From assembly GCA_927407015.1 (NCBI GenBank), contig CAKMJT010000009.1, forward strand, positions 1 to 64,000: a DNA stretch of 64,000 nucleotides, in the 5' to 3' direction. Shown in pieces: positions 26,406 through 35,879 of the stretch. The notes under the pieces were generated by a model. That model made no database searches. It had not been told where the DNA came from and worked only from the letters and a program-made list of their open reading frames with translations. The stretch comes from an uncultured Proteiniphilum sp. GTDB lineage: Bacteria; Bacteroidota; Bacteroidia; Bacteroidales; Dysgonomonadaceae. Each line of letters opens with the position of its first letter. Within the stretch, counting starts at the first letter, position 1. The translations under genes were made by a program, and so were the position numbers.

Positions 26406-28739
26406 CTATAATTCAGCATTTATCTTTTCAAAAAAACCGCCCATCACATTTTCCAGTGTCACATTTTGTGCTTCTGAGGGTGATAATGATTTCATCCAAT
26501 CCACCCGTTTTGTGGTATTACTACCTCTCCCGGTGTTATTATATTCAGCGTACCGGGCTGTCTTTTCATTATCCGGTTTGCCCCAATTGTGCCAGCCCGA
26601 CGGATTGATTGCAGCAGGTAGTTCACAGTGCATAAACAATGTCATAGCATAAGGTCGCCAGGGACGTCCCAGATATACAGAAGTGACATCGTCTGCCACC
26701 GTTATTTTGCAGTGATTAAATATATAGCCGAATTCCACATCTTCCGGGGTGCTGGCTGCAGTGATGTAGGAGTTTTTCTTGCATAGGATCCGGCAGTTTT
26801 CAAACCAGGCGGTGGAGGGCCCGAAGATGAAGTCGGTGGTGCCCTCAATATGACAGTCGTGAAAATAGAGCCGCGCATTTTCTCCTCCGGTATAAAGGGT
26901 ATCCTGATTCCCCAGCAACCTGCAGTTTTTCAGGATAATCCGGTCGCCTTCGGTATGCAAAGCCACTGCCTGGGCTACCGTGGGGGCATTGTTTTCAATG
27001 GTGATATTTTCCAGGGTGATATCATCACCTCTGATCTGCATCGTGTATGTCCTGAAAGTACCCATATTGTTGATCAGGGCGTGGTCGTTGTTTGAGATAA
27101 TTGTTCTCTCCCTGTTCTCTCCCATAATTTTGAGGTCGCGGACATAGTCGGGAATGACGATTTTCTCATAATAAATACCTTCCCTGACAAAGATAATGGT
27201 TGAATAGTCGGGATCGAAGGCCCTGACCGCATCAATTGCCGCTTGTACAGTTGTAAAATCACCTTTTCCTCTTTTATCTACGAAGAATTGCTTCAGCTGT
27301 TTTGCTTTGGAAACTACATTCTTTCCGTCCGAAACAGCCTTGCTGTTGTCCGTTATCAGATGCTCCACAAGTGTGTTGAGATACACTTCAAGGTATGTAT
27401 ATCCTTCGCTGTTCAGATCATTTGCTTTTTTCCCGGGGTAGTTTTTCCCGAGCCATCCATCGGGAATTCCGTCTGTATCGGCATCGATGTACTCATTGTA
27501 CATTGTATATTCAGGCCAGCCGCCTACATCATTCTGACTGTCGATCAGCCCCCCGGAGCTGCCAGCTGAGCCTTCAAAGGTATATGATCCGCCCCGCACA
27601 TCTGCTACATAACGCGCATCATGCATATCCCTTACTAAGGAACACCCGCCATTGGCAAGTACTTTTTCATAAGAGAGACTTGCCGGCTCGGTCGTAACGG
27701 GGAGAAAAGTAAATTCTTCCTTGGTAAGAATATCTTTTAAAGCAGCCCCCGGTGCAAATTTTGCGAATGTGCTACCCATCTCAACTCCCAGGCTGTTCTC
27801 CTTCGTTACTTCAGGATTTCCCTCCAGGATGTTGCCGGTGACAAAAAATTGTCCATAGGTACCGGCAGTTTGATTATTTTCTCCGTTATCTGCATCGGGA
27901 TTTAAAAAGCGCTTCTTTGAGCTGCTACCTGAGGCCGGACCCGGTTTGAAATAATTGTTGACGATGTTATAACTTCCGCCCTCAGCAGCATAGATGTTAT
28001 TTGACCCCCAGTTATAGATTACGTTGTTTCTGAAATCCACTCTTTCCAGATCCGGCCTGTTGGAATAACGGCTTCCACAGAATCGCGGGTTTCGGCTGTC
28101 GTTGTGGGCAATCAGGTTGTGATGGAATGAAGCGTTCTGCCCACCCCATATGCCACCGTAACCATGTTTCCCCTTGGCGTGCACCGAATTGCGCAGGCTC
28201 TCCGTGATGAAACACCACTGCATGGTAAAGTTTTTGTTGTCGTAAAATGAGGAGAGTTCATCCACCCCCCAGCTCATGCTGCAATGGTCGATAATAATAT
28301 TTTCATGTCCGATGCCTGAAAGAGCGTCTACAGCTCGTCCCGCTTTGTCGCCAAGGCGGAAGCGGAGAAAGCGGAGGATTACATTGTCGGCACTGATCAC
28401 TGTTTCGTAATCACTGATGCAGATACCGTCACCGGGTGCCGATTGTCCGGCAATCGTCAGATCTCCGTTGTTGATTTTCAATGGACTGTTCAGGCGAATC
28501 AATCCCGATACTTTAAACAGGATGGTGCGGGGTTCTTTTTGTTTTATCGCCCAACGTAATGTACCAGGTTGTTCTGAATCTTCTAATGATGTGACATAGA
28601 AAATTTTGCCGCTTCTTCCGCCGGTGGTGTATTTACCTGCGCCTTCTGCACCCGGGAAAGCGGATGTTTGCGCAGAAATGGCTGCTGTGAGTAACAGCAA
28701 CACCATGATCAGGTTAATTTTAACGGATATCAAATTCAT
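26406..28739 (-). CDS. Fused pectate lyase (PL1) and pectin methylesterase (CE8)
   Basis: 777 residues from the ATG at 28739; a longer frame begins with GTG overlapping the upstream stop and is rejected. Signal peptide MNLISVKINLIMVLLLLTAAISAQ trimmed near residue 24. Residues 30-430 form a PL1 beta-helix (AFPGAEGAGKYTTGGRSG, IIIDHCSMSWGVDE, NPRFCGSRYSNRPDLERVDFRNN). Residues 480-770 form a CE8 esterase (VDKRGKGDFTTVQAAIDAV, GNQDTLYTG, GTTDFIFGPSTAWFENC with the nucleophilic Asp, VYLGRPWRPYA). One chain can thus remove methyl esters and cleave the polygalacturonate backbone. It is co-transcribed with GH105, CE12 and GH28. Confidence 0.93.
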   Translation of the reverse strand: MNLISVKINLIMVLLLLTAAISAQTSAFPGAEGAGKYTTGGRSGKIFYVTSLEDSEQPGTLRWAIKQKEPRTILFKVSGLIRLNSPLKINNGDLTIAGQSAPGDGICISDYETVISADNVILRFLRFRLGDKAGRAVDALSGIGHENIIIDHCSMSWGVDELSSFYDNKNFTMQWCFITESLRNSVHAKGKHGYGGIWGGQNASFHHNLIAHNDSRNPRFCGSRYSNRPDLERVDFRNNVIYNWGSNNIYAAEGGSYNIVNNYFKPGPASGSSSKKRFLNPDADNGENNQTAGTYGQFFVTGNILEGNPEVTKENSLGVEMGSTFAKFAPGAALKDILTKEEFTFLPVTTEPASLSYEKVLANGGCSLVRDMHDARYVADVRGGSYTFEGSAGSSGGLIDSQNDVGGWPEYTMYNEYIDADTDGIPDGWLGKNYPGKKANDLNSEGYTYLEVYLNTLVEHLITDNSKAVSDGKNVVSKAKQLKQFFVDKRGKGDFTTVQAAIDAVRAFDPDYSTIIFVREGIYYEKIVIPDYVRDLKIMGENRERTIISNNDHALINNMGTFRTYTMQIRGDDITLENITIENNAPTVAQAVALHTEGDRIILKNCRLLGNQDTLYTGGENARLYFHDCHIEGTTDFIFGPSTAWFENCRILCKKNSYITAASTPEDVEFGYIFNHCKITVADDVTSVYLGRPWRPYAMTLFMHCELPAAINPSGWHNWGKPDNEKTARYAEYNNTGRGSNTTKRVDWMKSLSPSEAQNVTLENVMGGFFEKINAEL

Positions 28740-28762
28740 ATGGCAAAGTTTGTAATTTTTAT

Positions 28763-29944
28763 TCACTTATCCAACAGGATACTTGTCATGATAAACGGAC
28801 CCAATGCTTTCGGATCGTCATCTCTCACCGGTTCCGAGATATAGTAGTCGAAGCTGCCGTCGCGGTAATTTTTTTCTCCCCCCAGGCCGGCCACGGAACA
28901 GACATCGGTTACCGAGATGGTTCCATCGGCATTCTCTCTGATAAACCGTTTCACGAACTGATCATATGCTGTTTCCCCTTTCTCCAGAAATTCCTCCGGT
29001 AAATAACCTTTTTGTGCCCCTTTCACCCAGGCATAGATAAACATGATGGAGCCGGACGATTCCAGGTAATTACCTTCCCTGTCTGCCAGATTCGTCACCT
29101 GATACCACATTCCTGTCTCCGGATCACGATACTTCTCCACCGCTGCTGAGATCTTTTGCAGGATCGTGATCAGTTCCTCTCTCCGCGGGTGATCTGCCGG
29201 CATAAAATCGAGTACATCCACCAGGGCCATCATGTACCAGCCAATGCTTCTCGACCAGAAGTTGGGTGATTTCCCGGTTACAGGATCGGACCAGCGCTGT
29301 TCACGACTCTCGTCCCAACCGTGAAATAAGAGACCCGTTTCTTCATCGATCAGATCATGATAGGCGTTGGTAAGCTGCAATGCCACTTCATCAAAAAGTG
29401 CCGGTTCACCGAAGGTCTTTCCATATTCTGCCAGGAAGGGACAAGCCATATAGAGGCCATCGAGCCACACTTGGTATGGATAGATTTTCTTGTGCCAGAA
29501 CCCGCCGTTGGAGATACGCGGATGTGTCTCCATCTGGCTTCTGAGCAGTTGCAGCGCTTTCAGGTATTTGGGGTTCTCTGTTTTTTTGTAGATGGGGAAC
29601 AGTATTTTTCCGGGGTTGACATGATCAATGTTATACCTTTCCAGTTGATAGGTTTCAATGGTTCCATCCTCGTTGACCATTGTATCAGCATAGTTCTCGG
29701 CATAATTATAGTATTTTTCGTCGCCTGTCTTTGCTGAAACCTGCAGCATGGCCTGTAATTCCAGTCCGTGTGTGTAGTTCCACTTAATACCTTTCGAAAA
29801 ATCGACCATCCAGCTCTCGGGATTTCTTTTCATTTCTGAATCGGCCATCCTCACATAATTGGGCTCACTGTCTGATGTTGTCTTTTGTGTGCAGTTCGTG
29901 AGAACGGGTATGATTATCAATAACAGTATCAATTTTTTTTTCAT
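28763..29944 (-). CDS. GH105 unsaturated rhamnogalacturonyl/galacturonyl hydrolase, lipoprotein
   Basis: 393 residues from the ATG at 29944 (the frame extends only to a TTG at 29950). Lipoprotein signal (LIIIPVLTNC). (alpha/alpha)6 barrel typical of YteR/GH105: VRMADSEMKRNPESW, GFWHKKIYPYQVWLDGLYMACPF with the catalytic Asp, SPNFWSRSIGWYMMALVDVLDF and the C-terminal GLGGEKNYRDGSFDYYISEPV. It hydrates the double bond of unsaturated galacturonides produced by the lyase. It is the intact paralogue of the frameshifted gene at 17641-18797. Confidence 0.92.
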   Translation of the reverse strand: MKKKLILLLIIIPVLTNCTQKTTSDSEPNYVRMADSEMKRNPESWMVDFSKGIKWNYTHGLELQAMLQVSAKTGDEKYYNYAENYADTMVNEDGTIETYQLERYNIDHVNPGKILFPIYKKTENPKYLKALQLLRSQMETHPRISNGGFWHKKIYPYQVWLDGLYMACPFLAEYGKTFGEPALFDEVALQLTNAYHDLIDEETGLLFHGWDESREQRWSDPVTGKSPNFWSRSIGWYMMALVDVLDFMPADHPRREELITILQKISAAVEKYRDPETGMWYQVTNLADREGNYLESSGSIMFIYAWVKGAQKGYLPEEFLEKGETAYDQFVKRFIRENADGTISVTDVCSVAGLGGEKNYRDGSFDYYISEPVRDDDPKALGPFIMTSILLDK

Positions 29945-29953
29945 TTCCAATAA

Positions 29954-30748
29954 TTATTTCAATAAACCAGTCAATTCCTTTATCTGTTGTTTTTTGATTT
30001 CCTGCACAAAAAATGCAGCCACTGCCCTTGCACCTCTCTCGTTGAAGTGGGTGTTGTCGTCCAAACCCTGGGGATGTAATCTGCTAACACCCGGAGGCAG
30101 CTTGTGAAAAAATTTGTTTGAAACTTCCACCCCTGCATTCTGCAGCCACTCCGATGTTATCGTTTCCATATCGATCAGGGGGACGTCTTCCTGTTTAGCC
30201 ACTGAACGGATAATGTCAGGATACTCGCCATGTGTAGGTACAAGCATTCCATTTTCGTCGAATCTTCTTCTGGCGACGGGTGTACAAAGAATCGGATATG
30301 CACCTTTGGCTTTCACCTCGTTTACAAAAGCGACGAAGTTCAACCGGAATTGTACCGGGTTCGTATAGCTTTTCTTGGTGATCACGCCGTCGTTGTGACC
30401 AAATTGGATGATGACAAAATCTCCCGGAGCCGTACAGTTGATGAGTTCCGTCCACAATCCATCCTCGATGAAGGTGCGCGTACTTCGTCCGTTCCGGGCG
30501 TAGTTGACTACCTTCCCCTTTTCTGAGATCAGTTCAGGCAGCAGCTGACCCCATCCTCTCTCGCGGTTGATCTCCTCGAAAACCTCTCCCGTGAGGGTGT
30601 CACTTCCGCTTTTTGACAACGGCTTGTCGGCCATGGTGGAATCTCCTGCCATAAGGATCTTCACCGGTTCGCGTGTGGAACTTATCAAAGAAACCGACAG
30701 CATCAGTAAAACCAGCAAGCGTGATTTTGCATTCATAACATCAGTCAT
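29954..30748 (-). CDS. CE12 rhamnogalacturonan/pectin acetylesterase
   Basis: 264 residues with a signal peptide (alternative start at Met5, 30736). SGNH-hydrolase blocks in order: GDSTMAD (nucleophilic Ser), NYARNGRSTRTF (oxyanion Gly), QFGHNDG (Asn), and DNTHFNERGA with the catalytic Asp and His. This is the pattern of rhamnogalacturonan acetylesterases (CE12), which remove acetyl groups from galacturonate in pectin. Gap of 16 bp after GH28 and 9 bp before GH105. Confidence 0.9.
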   Translation of the reverse strand: MTDVMNAKSRLLVLLMLSVSLISSTREPVKILMAGDSTMADKPLSKSGSDTLTGEVFEEINRERGWGQLLPELISEKGKVVNYARNGRSTRTFIEDGLWTELINCTAPGDFVIIQFGHNDGVITKKSYTNPVQFRLNFVAFVNEVKAKGAYPILCTPVARRRFDENGMLVPTHGEYPDIIRSVAKQEDVPLIDMETITSEWLQNAGVEVSNKFFHKLPPGVSRLHPQGLDDNTHFNERGARAVAAFFVQEIKKQQIKELTGLLK

Positions 30749-30764
30749 TAATCAGTGTGTTTGT

Positions 30765-32441
30765 TTACTTGAATATTACCTGCTCCTTATTTACATTTGA
30801 AGCAATATCCGCACGTTCTTCGGGTAATCCTGAGAGATGCACCTCAACGGTGTTGTTTCCCGTTATCTGCGCTACTTTGGCCGGCTCACTTACCTCATAA
30901 GCCAGTTTTTCGGCTTTAAAGTTCTTCACATTGTTGAACAAATAGGCAGGTCCTTCTTCGGAGATAACCGTAACGTTGTTGAGGATGATATCTTTCGATT
31001 CTGAAAACTCCGCACCAAAGCGAGCGGTGATAAATGCATTTTCGAGATGGATGTTTTCGATGTTCATCTCCGGGAGTCCGTTGAAAAACATCGCCCTGCG
31101 GGCGTTTCTCGATACGAGATCCTTCACGTAGATGTTTTTAAATGCCGGCGTCTCTTCAGTTACCTCAAACAGCTGTTCCTCTGTGGGAGTCGTGTCGCCG
31201 TCGGCAAGCGCTTCCGAGGCCGACTTACCTCCGTAATAGAGATCAAACAGGAAAGAGTCGGTGGTTATATTGAACATATAAATATCGGATATATAGATGT
31301 TTTCCACTACGCCACCGCGTCCGCGATTGCTTTTGAAGCGCAAACCTACATCCGTACCAAGGAACTGGCAATTTTTCACCGAGATATTTTTTACACCTCC
31401 CGACATTTCACTGCCCACGACAAAGCCGCCATGCCCCTGAAAAACCTTGCAATTTTCCACAATCACGTTCTCAGTGGGGCGTCCGCGTAATCGTCCCTGT
31501 TCATCCTTTCCCGATTTGATGCAGATACCGTCATCGCCCACATCAAAGAGTGAGTTCACGATGATGGAGTTTTTACAAGATTCCAGGTCCAAACCGTCCC
31601 CGTTTTGTGAATATCCGGGATTGCGTGCGAAAATACCGTCGATGATCACATTCTCGCACATCAGCGGGTGAATATTCCAGGCTGGTGAGTTTTCGAACAA
31701 AACTCCGTGCAGATACACGTTTTTACATTCAATAAAGCTGACCATGACCGGTCGAAGGAAGTCTTTAATCTCCAGCCACTCTTCCTCCGTCATATTCTGA
31801 CGGGGAACATTCATATCGCTCATTTCATGTCCTTTCAATGCTCCTTCCGAAGGAAACCAGTAATCTCCGTTTCTTACTACACCACCAGACGATACTACCT
31901 GTTTCCAATGGCTTTCGGACACTTTCTCTTTCTTCAGCGGCCGCCATGCTTCCCCCGACCCATTGATGGAACCTTGTCCGGTGATGGCAATATTCTCCAG
32001 GTTACGACCGGATATGGGTGATTGACACCGACGGGTATCGAGTCCTTCAAATACAGTCTCAACAAGCGGATAGAGCTCTTTATCGGGAGAAAACAGGATC
32101 AGCGCTCCTTTTTCAAGATGCATTTCGATATTCGACGTAAAAACGATAGGTCCTGTAAACCAAATACCTTCCGGAACAATAAGTGTACCTCCCCCATTCT
32201 CGGATAAATCCTGCATCGCTTTGGCGAAAGCGTCTGTATTGAGCGTGACCCCATCGGGAATGCCCCCAAAATCCAGCAGATTTACGCTGTTGTCGAGAAA
32301 TGAGGGAACTTCAACTCTTGGCATCTCGAAGGGCAGATCGTCGTATAGGTATTCGTATTTGTAAGACAATCTATCAGTGGTGCTATTGCTGCACGACATG
32401 CTTATAAACGCGAAAAGAAGCAGGGACAAATTTTGTTTCAT
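30765..32441 (-). CDS. GH28 polygalacturonase-type lipoprotein
   Basis: 558 residues, lipoprotein signal (FAFISMSC). Parallel beta-helix with all four GH28 motifs: QNGDGLDLESC, FDVGDDGICIKSG (two catalytic Asp), FQGHGGFVVGSEMSGGV (His) and GLRFKSNRGRGG (Arg/Lys). An approximately 130-residue N-terminal part before the helix (DLPFEMPRVEVPSFLDNS onward) and the long insertion DYWFPSEGALKGHEMSDMNVP are shared with the truncated gene at 18809-19576. Likely an exo- or oligogalacturonan-acting enzyme of the Bacteroides type; the exact action pattern is inferred. Confidence 0.9.
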   Translation of the reverse strand: MKQNLSLLLFAFISMSCSNSTTDRLSYKYEYLYDDLPFEMPRVEVPSFLDNSVNLLDFGGIPDGVTLNTDAFAKAMQDLSENGGGTLIVPEGIWFTGPIVFTSNIEMHLEKGALILFSPDKELYPLVETVFEGLDTRRCQSPISGRNLENIAITGQGSINGSGEAWRPLKKEKVSESHWKQVVSSGGVVRNGDYWFPSEGALKGHEMSDMNVPRQNMTEEEWLEIKDFLRPVMVSFIECKNVYLHGVLFENSPAWNIHPLMCENVIIDGIFARNPGYSQNGDGLDLESCKNSIIVNSLFDVGDDGICIKSGKDEQGRLRGRPTENVIVENCKVFQGHGGFVVGSEMSGGVKNISVKNCQFLGTDVGLRFKSNRGRGGVVENIYISDIYMFNITTDSFLFDLYYGGKSASEALADGDTTPTEEQLFEVTEETPAFKNIYVKDLVSRNARRAMFFNGLPEMNIENIHLENAFITARFGAEFSESKDIILNNVTVISEEGPAYLFNNVKNFKAEKLAYEVSEPAKVAQITGNNTVEVHLSGLPEERADIASNVNKEQVIFK

Positions 32442-32533
32442 CAGTTCATTTTATTTCAATATTCTGTAAGACATAATCCGTTTAAATAAGTACCCACAAA
32501 GAGGACAAATTTAAACGGATTATAAGTTATGAT

Positions 32534-34090
32534 TCACTGTATCCAACGGGGATCACCTGTACCTTTGGCTTTCAACAATTCATTTGTTACCGTAAAATCG
32601 CCATTGGCAGCATTCACAAATCCCGGATTTTCGCTTGAAGCAGAATCATCAAAAATCAGTGATGACGTACTCCCGCCAGTAAACAGGCCGGGAGCATTGA
32701 AGTAGTTGTTATTTCCAAAAACAGGAATAGCTGTACTGCTCTGATTCGAGAATATTGCCGTTGTTTCTGCGACAATATTATTTGTAAAGGAAATCTCAGT
32801 TCCCTTAAACCGTACGTATAACAATCTTTTTCCACCATTGGAAACACCATACAATGTATTGTGATTCACGAATATTTTTGATGTTATCCCCGGGAATGAA
32901 GAGGACTTATCATCGTATCGTATTAAATCACGTGCCAGCACACTGTTATAGATAGTCGTATTTGAAAGCGTAATTGTCTTGATAGCTCCTGCACGGGAAT
33001 CCATAAAGTCGCCGCCCGAACATTCTATATTGTAAATCAGACAATTATTAATGGTGATCGATTCTACTACAGCAGCAACATTCAAATAATAGAGTCCCTT
33101 TACGTAGTTTCTAATCTCACATCCGTCTATCCTCAAATCTCCGTAATATACGCCTGCTGTGCTGAAAACGACGGACTGATTACCGTCGGCCAATCCTGTT
33201 CCGTCGAGCGTGATATCCTTCAGCAGTAAAGCGGCTCCGTCTTCCAGTGAGATGTACCCGTTCAGTACAGGTTTGTTATATGGATAAACTCCTTTGACTT
33301 CGATACTTTTATTTACTGAAAATTTACTTGCAGACCCGTATGTTCCCGGGAAGAGAGCGAACGCATCTCCGTCGTTGGCTGCAGCAAGCAGGGAGATAAA
33401 GTCATCCTCCGGATGTACTGGGATGGCATTGCCGATATCTACCAGAGTCATAAAATCCAGTATACCCCTTACTTTCTCACCGTTGCGCAACGTGACATAG
33501 TAGTTGGTCTCACCGGTAAGTCCTTCGATGGTGGCACTGCCAGCTGTCACCTCTGCGGCTGTCACATTGTGGGTGATGTTGCCCGGTTCAAGGGTTATCG
33601 TGGTCAGCGTTCTGCCCGGTGTCCAGCGCAGGGTCACCGCAGTAGCTTCCACATCTCCGTCCTGGAAGGGCTGAAAAATATTTTCCATACCGGTTTTAAA
33701 GGTGACGACACTCCATTTTGATTCAGTCTTTCCTGCAGCAACCGATTTTATTCTCACGGAATATTGAGTTTCACCATCCAGCTCTCTGATATAGAACGGG
33801 AGCTGGTCGCCTGTCACCCCGTCATAGGTTCTCACCGGTGTGCCGGCAAAGGTGAGGCTGTCGTCGGCAAACACTTCAAGGGAGTAAGATTCCACATCCT
33901 TGTTAATGGACCAGCTCAGCCGTGCATCGGTTCGGTTGATGACAAATGATTCGATTCTGATAGGTGAAAACAGCCTGTCGTAATCTATCGATGTCAGTTG
34001 GTCCGCTCTATCGTCTTTACAGCTGAAATTAAAAACAGCTATCGCTAAAAGAGCGTATAGAATGATATATGTTTTTCGTCTCATTTTCAT
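32534..34090 (-). CDS. Surface glycan-binding lipoprotein with fibronectin-like domains and beta-helix (DUF4957/DUF5123 type)
   Basis: 518 residues, lipoprotein signal (IAVFNFSC). Residues 40-220 form two fibronectin type III-like domains (RIESFVINRTDARLSWSINKD; TAVTLRWTPGRTLTTITLEPG). Residues 230-518 form a right-handed beta-helix (LKDITLDGTGLADGNQS, ITINNCLIYNIECSGGDF) of the DUF4957/DUF5123 kind, ending SENPGFVNAANGDFTV. In pectin loci of Bacteroidetes a protein of this kind follows SusD, at the place of SusE, and binds pectin at the cell surface. It has no catalytic motif that I can see. 4 bp after the SusD stop. Confidence 0.8.
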   Translation of the reverse strand: MKMRRKTYIILYALLAIAVFNFSCKDDRADQLTSIDYDRLFSPIRIESFVINRTDARLSWSINKDVESYSLEVFADDSLTFAGTPVRTYDGVTGDQLPFYIRELDGETQYSVRIKSVAAGKTESKWSVVTFKTGMENIFQPFQDGDVEATAVTLRWTPGRTLTTITLEPGNITHNVTAAEVTAGSATIEGLTGETNYYVTLRNGEKVRGILDFMTLVDIGNAIPVHPEDDFISLLAAANDGDAFALFPGTYGSASKFSVNKSIEVKGVYPYNKPVLNGYISLEDGAALLLKDITLDGTGLADGNQSVVFSTAGVYYGDLRIDGCEIRNYVKGLYYLNVAAVVESITINNCLIYNIECSGGDFMDSRAGAIKTITLSNTTIYNSVLARDLIRYDDKSSSFPGITSKIFVNHNTLYGVSNGGKRLLYVRFKGTEISFTNNIVAETTAIFSNQSSTAIPVFGNNNYFNAPGLFTGGSTSSLIFDDSASSENPGFVNAANGDFTVTNELLKAKGTGDPRWIQ

Positions 34091-34094
34091 TTTA

Positions 34095-35861
34095 TTAGTT
34101 TGTTAGATGTCCGTTACTGCTGTCGATGAAGGTTTGCCAGATAGGCCAGAACTGATTCTGATTGGGATCCTTCTGATAGAGTGCATTGATCAGATCAGGA
34201 GTAAGGTCATCCGGGTTGAACCAGGTGGTGCTTCCTTCGTAGTTGAGGCTTGCTCCTGTCTCATCACTGTCTCCGTGATTTAGTCCGTAGATGATCAGCG
34301 TTTCATTGTCATCTGCAATTTTGTAATATAATTTCTCCGGAAGATCGGCATAGGGTCCTTCCCGGTTGATCAGTTGCGTCATTTTCATCTTGGCTTCATC
34401 CAACTTGGTTTTCAGAAGGTTCCAGCGGATCAGGTCTGCCTTGCGGAGGCTCTCACCTGCAAACTCCAGCGCACGCTGCTCCACGATCGCGTTAAAAAAG
34501 GCATCCTTGCTGGCAGTTGCCTGTGCCATGTAGTCCGTCACCTTCTCTGCCGGCAGAGTCCTGTCAAGGATGGGCTTCAGGTAGGGTGCCGCCGCTGCGG
34601 GCCCCTCCAGCTCGTTTATAGCCTCGGAAGCCATCAGGTAGACATCGGCCAGGCGCATGTACTGCCAGTTGATGCCGTCATCGTTGGTAGAGGTCACGTA
34701 ACGGTTCATCCATTCGTAACGCAGTTTGCCGAAACACCAGTTATCGATGCTCCTGAGTTGCTGGTGACTGGGATTGGAATTAGACCACTCGTAAGGTACA
34801 CAAGTCACATCCCTGCGTAGATCTTCCACATCATAATCGTAGAAGAGGTAAGGTAAAGGGCCGTTTGTACCACCTTTGTTTTGTCCTGTATACTGGTCTA
34901 CTGCCCTATGTTGTACTCCCAATGTATAGAGCACGCGTCCACGGCCGGCAGCGAAGGGTATCTCCCAGAGTGACTCCCTGCCGGCGGTTACATCGTCCTG
35001 GCATAAGAGCCGGAAATTCTGTTCGAAAGAACCGAGTGAATTAGAACCCTGCCGTATCACCTCCAATGTCTTTTCTTTGGCCAACGCATACATCTTAATT
35101 ACACTCAGTTCCGGGTCATTGCTTCGGCGCACCCCGTCGATCCGTTGTGAATAACCTCCTGCATACAGTGCAATTCGCGCCGTCAGTCCTTTGACAAAGG
35201 CTTTATTCACTCTTTCGGTGCTGGATGTGACATTTGTTTCATTGGGCCAAGGCACCAGTTCTTCAGCCTCGTCCAGATCGGCCAGGAGCTGTTTATAGAT
35301 CATGTCGCGATCCGATCTGGGGAGATACAATGTCTCGGTAGTGATGGGTTCAAATCTTGCAGGAACATCACCCCACGCTTTCACCAGATCAAGGTAGATC
35401 ACTGCTCTCAATGTGAGCGCTTCACCCAGCAGTTGTGCCATTCCGGGGTTTACTTCCACGTTCCCGTATGCACGGAGTCCCTCAATAGCTTTGTTGGCTC
35501 TTTCGATTCCTTCATAGAATTTTGCCCATGCATTATTGTCGGTATTCATTTGCGTATTTCCAGGCGAGGCAGCATAGGTGGAGAGTTCATATTTTCCGGC
35601 ATCATTGAGCTGAGTGGGATTAATGCCGTTGAGCCACTCCACATCACTGTTGATGCCGTAGTAGGGAAGAAAACGCCCGCGGTAGGAGTTGGTCTCGCCG
35701 AACGATTGGTGGATTCCCATCACCGCACCTTCGGCCAGTGCCTCGACGGAGAAGACGACCGAGGCTTCTGCTGCCGATTTGGAAGGAGCATCCAGGTCAC
35801 ACGAAGTAATGATCACCCCGAGTGATAAAACAAACATGCATATATATGTCAATCTTTTCAT
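34095..35861 (-). CDS. SusD/RagB-family glycan-binding lipoprotein
   Basis: 588 residues with lipoprotein signal (GVIITSC). The tetratricopeptide core is recognisable: NNAWAKFYEGIERANKAIEGL, EALTLRAVIYLDLVKAWGDVPAR and the C-terminal VEQRALEFAGESLRKADLIRWNLL, which are signatures of this family. It forms the lid of the SusC transporter at the outer membrane and captures pectin oligosaccharides. The start codon lies 18 bp after the SusC stop. Confidence 0.95.
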   Translation of the reverse strand: MKRLTYICMFVLSLGVIITSCDLDAPSKSAAEASVVFSVEALAEGAVMGIHQSFGETNSYRGRFLPYYGINSDVEWLNGINPTQLNDAGKYELSTYAASPGNTQMNTDNNAWAKFYEGIERANKAIEGLRAYGNVEVNPGMAQLLGEALTLRAVIYLDLVKAWGDVPARFEPITTETLYLPRSDRDMIYKQLLADLDEAEELVPWPNETNVTSSTERVNKAFVKGLTARIALYAGGYSQRIDGVRRSNDPELSVIKMYALAKEKTLEVIRQGSNSLGSFEQNFRLLCQDDVTAGRESLWEIPFAAGRGRVLYTLGVQHRAVDQYTGQNKGGTNGPLPYLFYDYDVEDLRRDVTCVPYEWSNSNPSHQQLRSIDNWCFGKLRYEWMNRYVTSTNDDGINWQYMRLADVYLMASEAINELEGPAAAAPYLKPILDRTLPAEKVTDYMAQATASKDAFFNAIVEQRALEFAGESLRKADLIRWNLLKTKLDEAKMKMTQLINREGPYADLPEKLYYKIADDNETLIIYGLNHGDSDETGASLNYEGSTTWFNPDDLTPDLINALYQKDPNQNQFWPIWQTFIDSSNGHLTN

Positions 35862-35879
35862 TTTAGTCTCTTTTTATGA

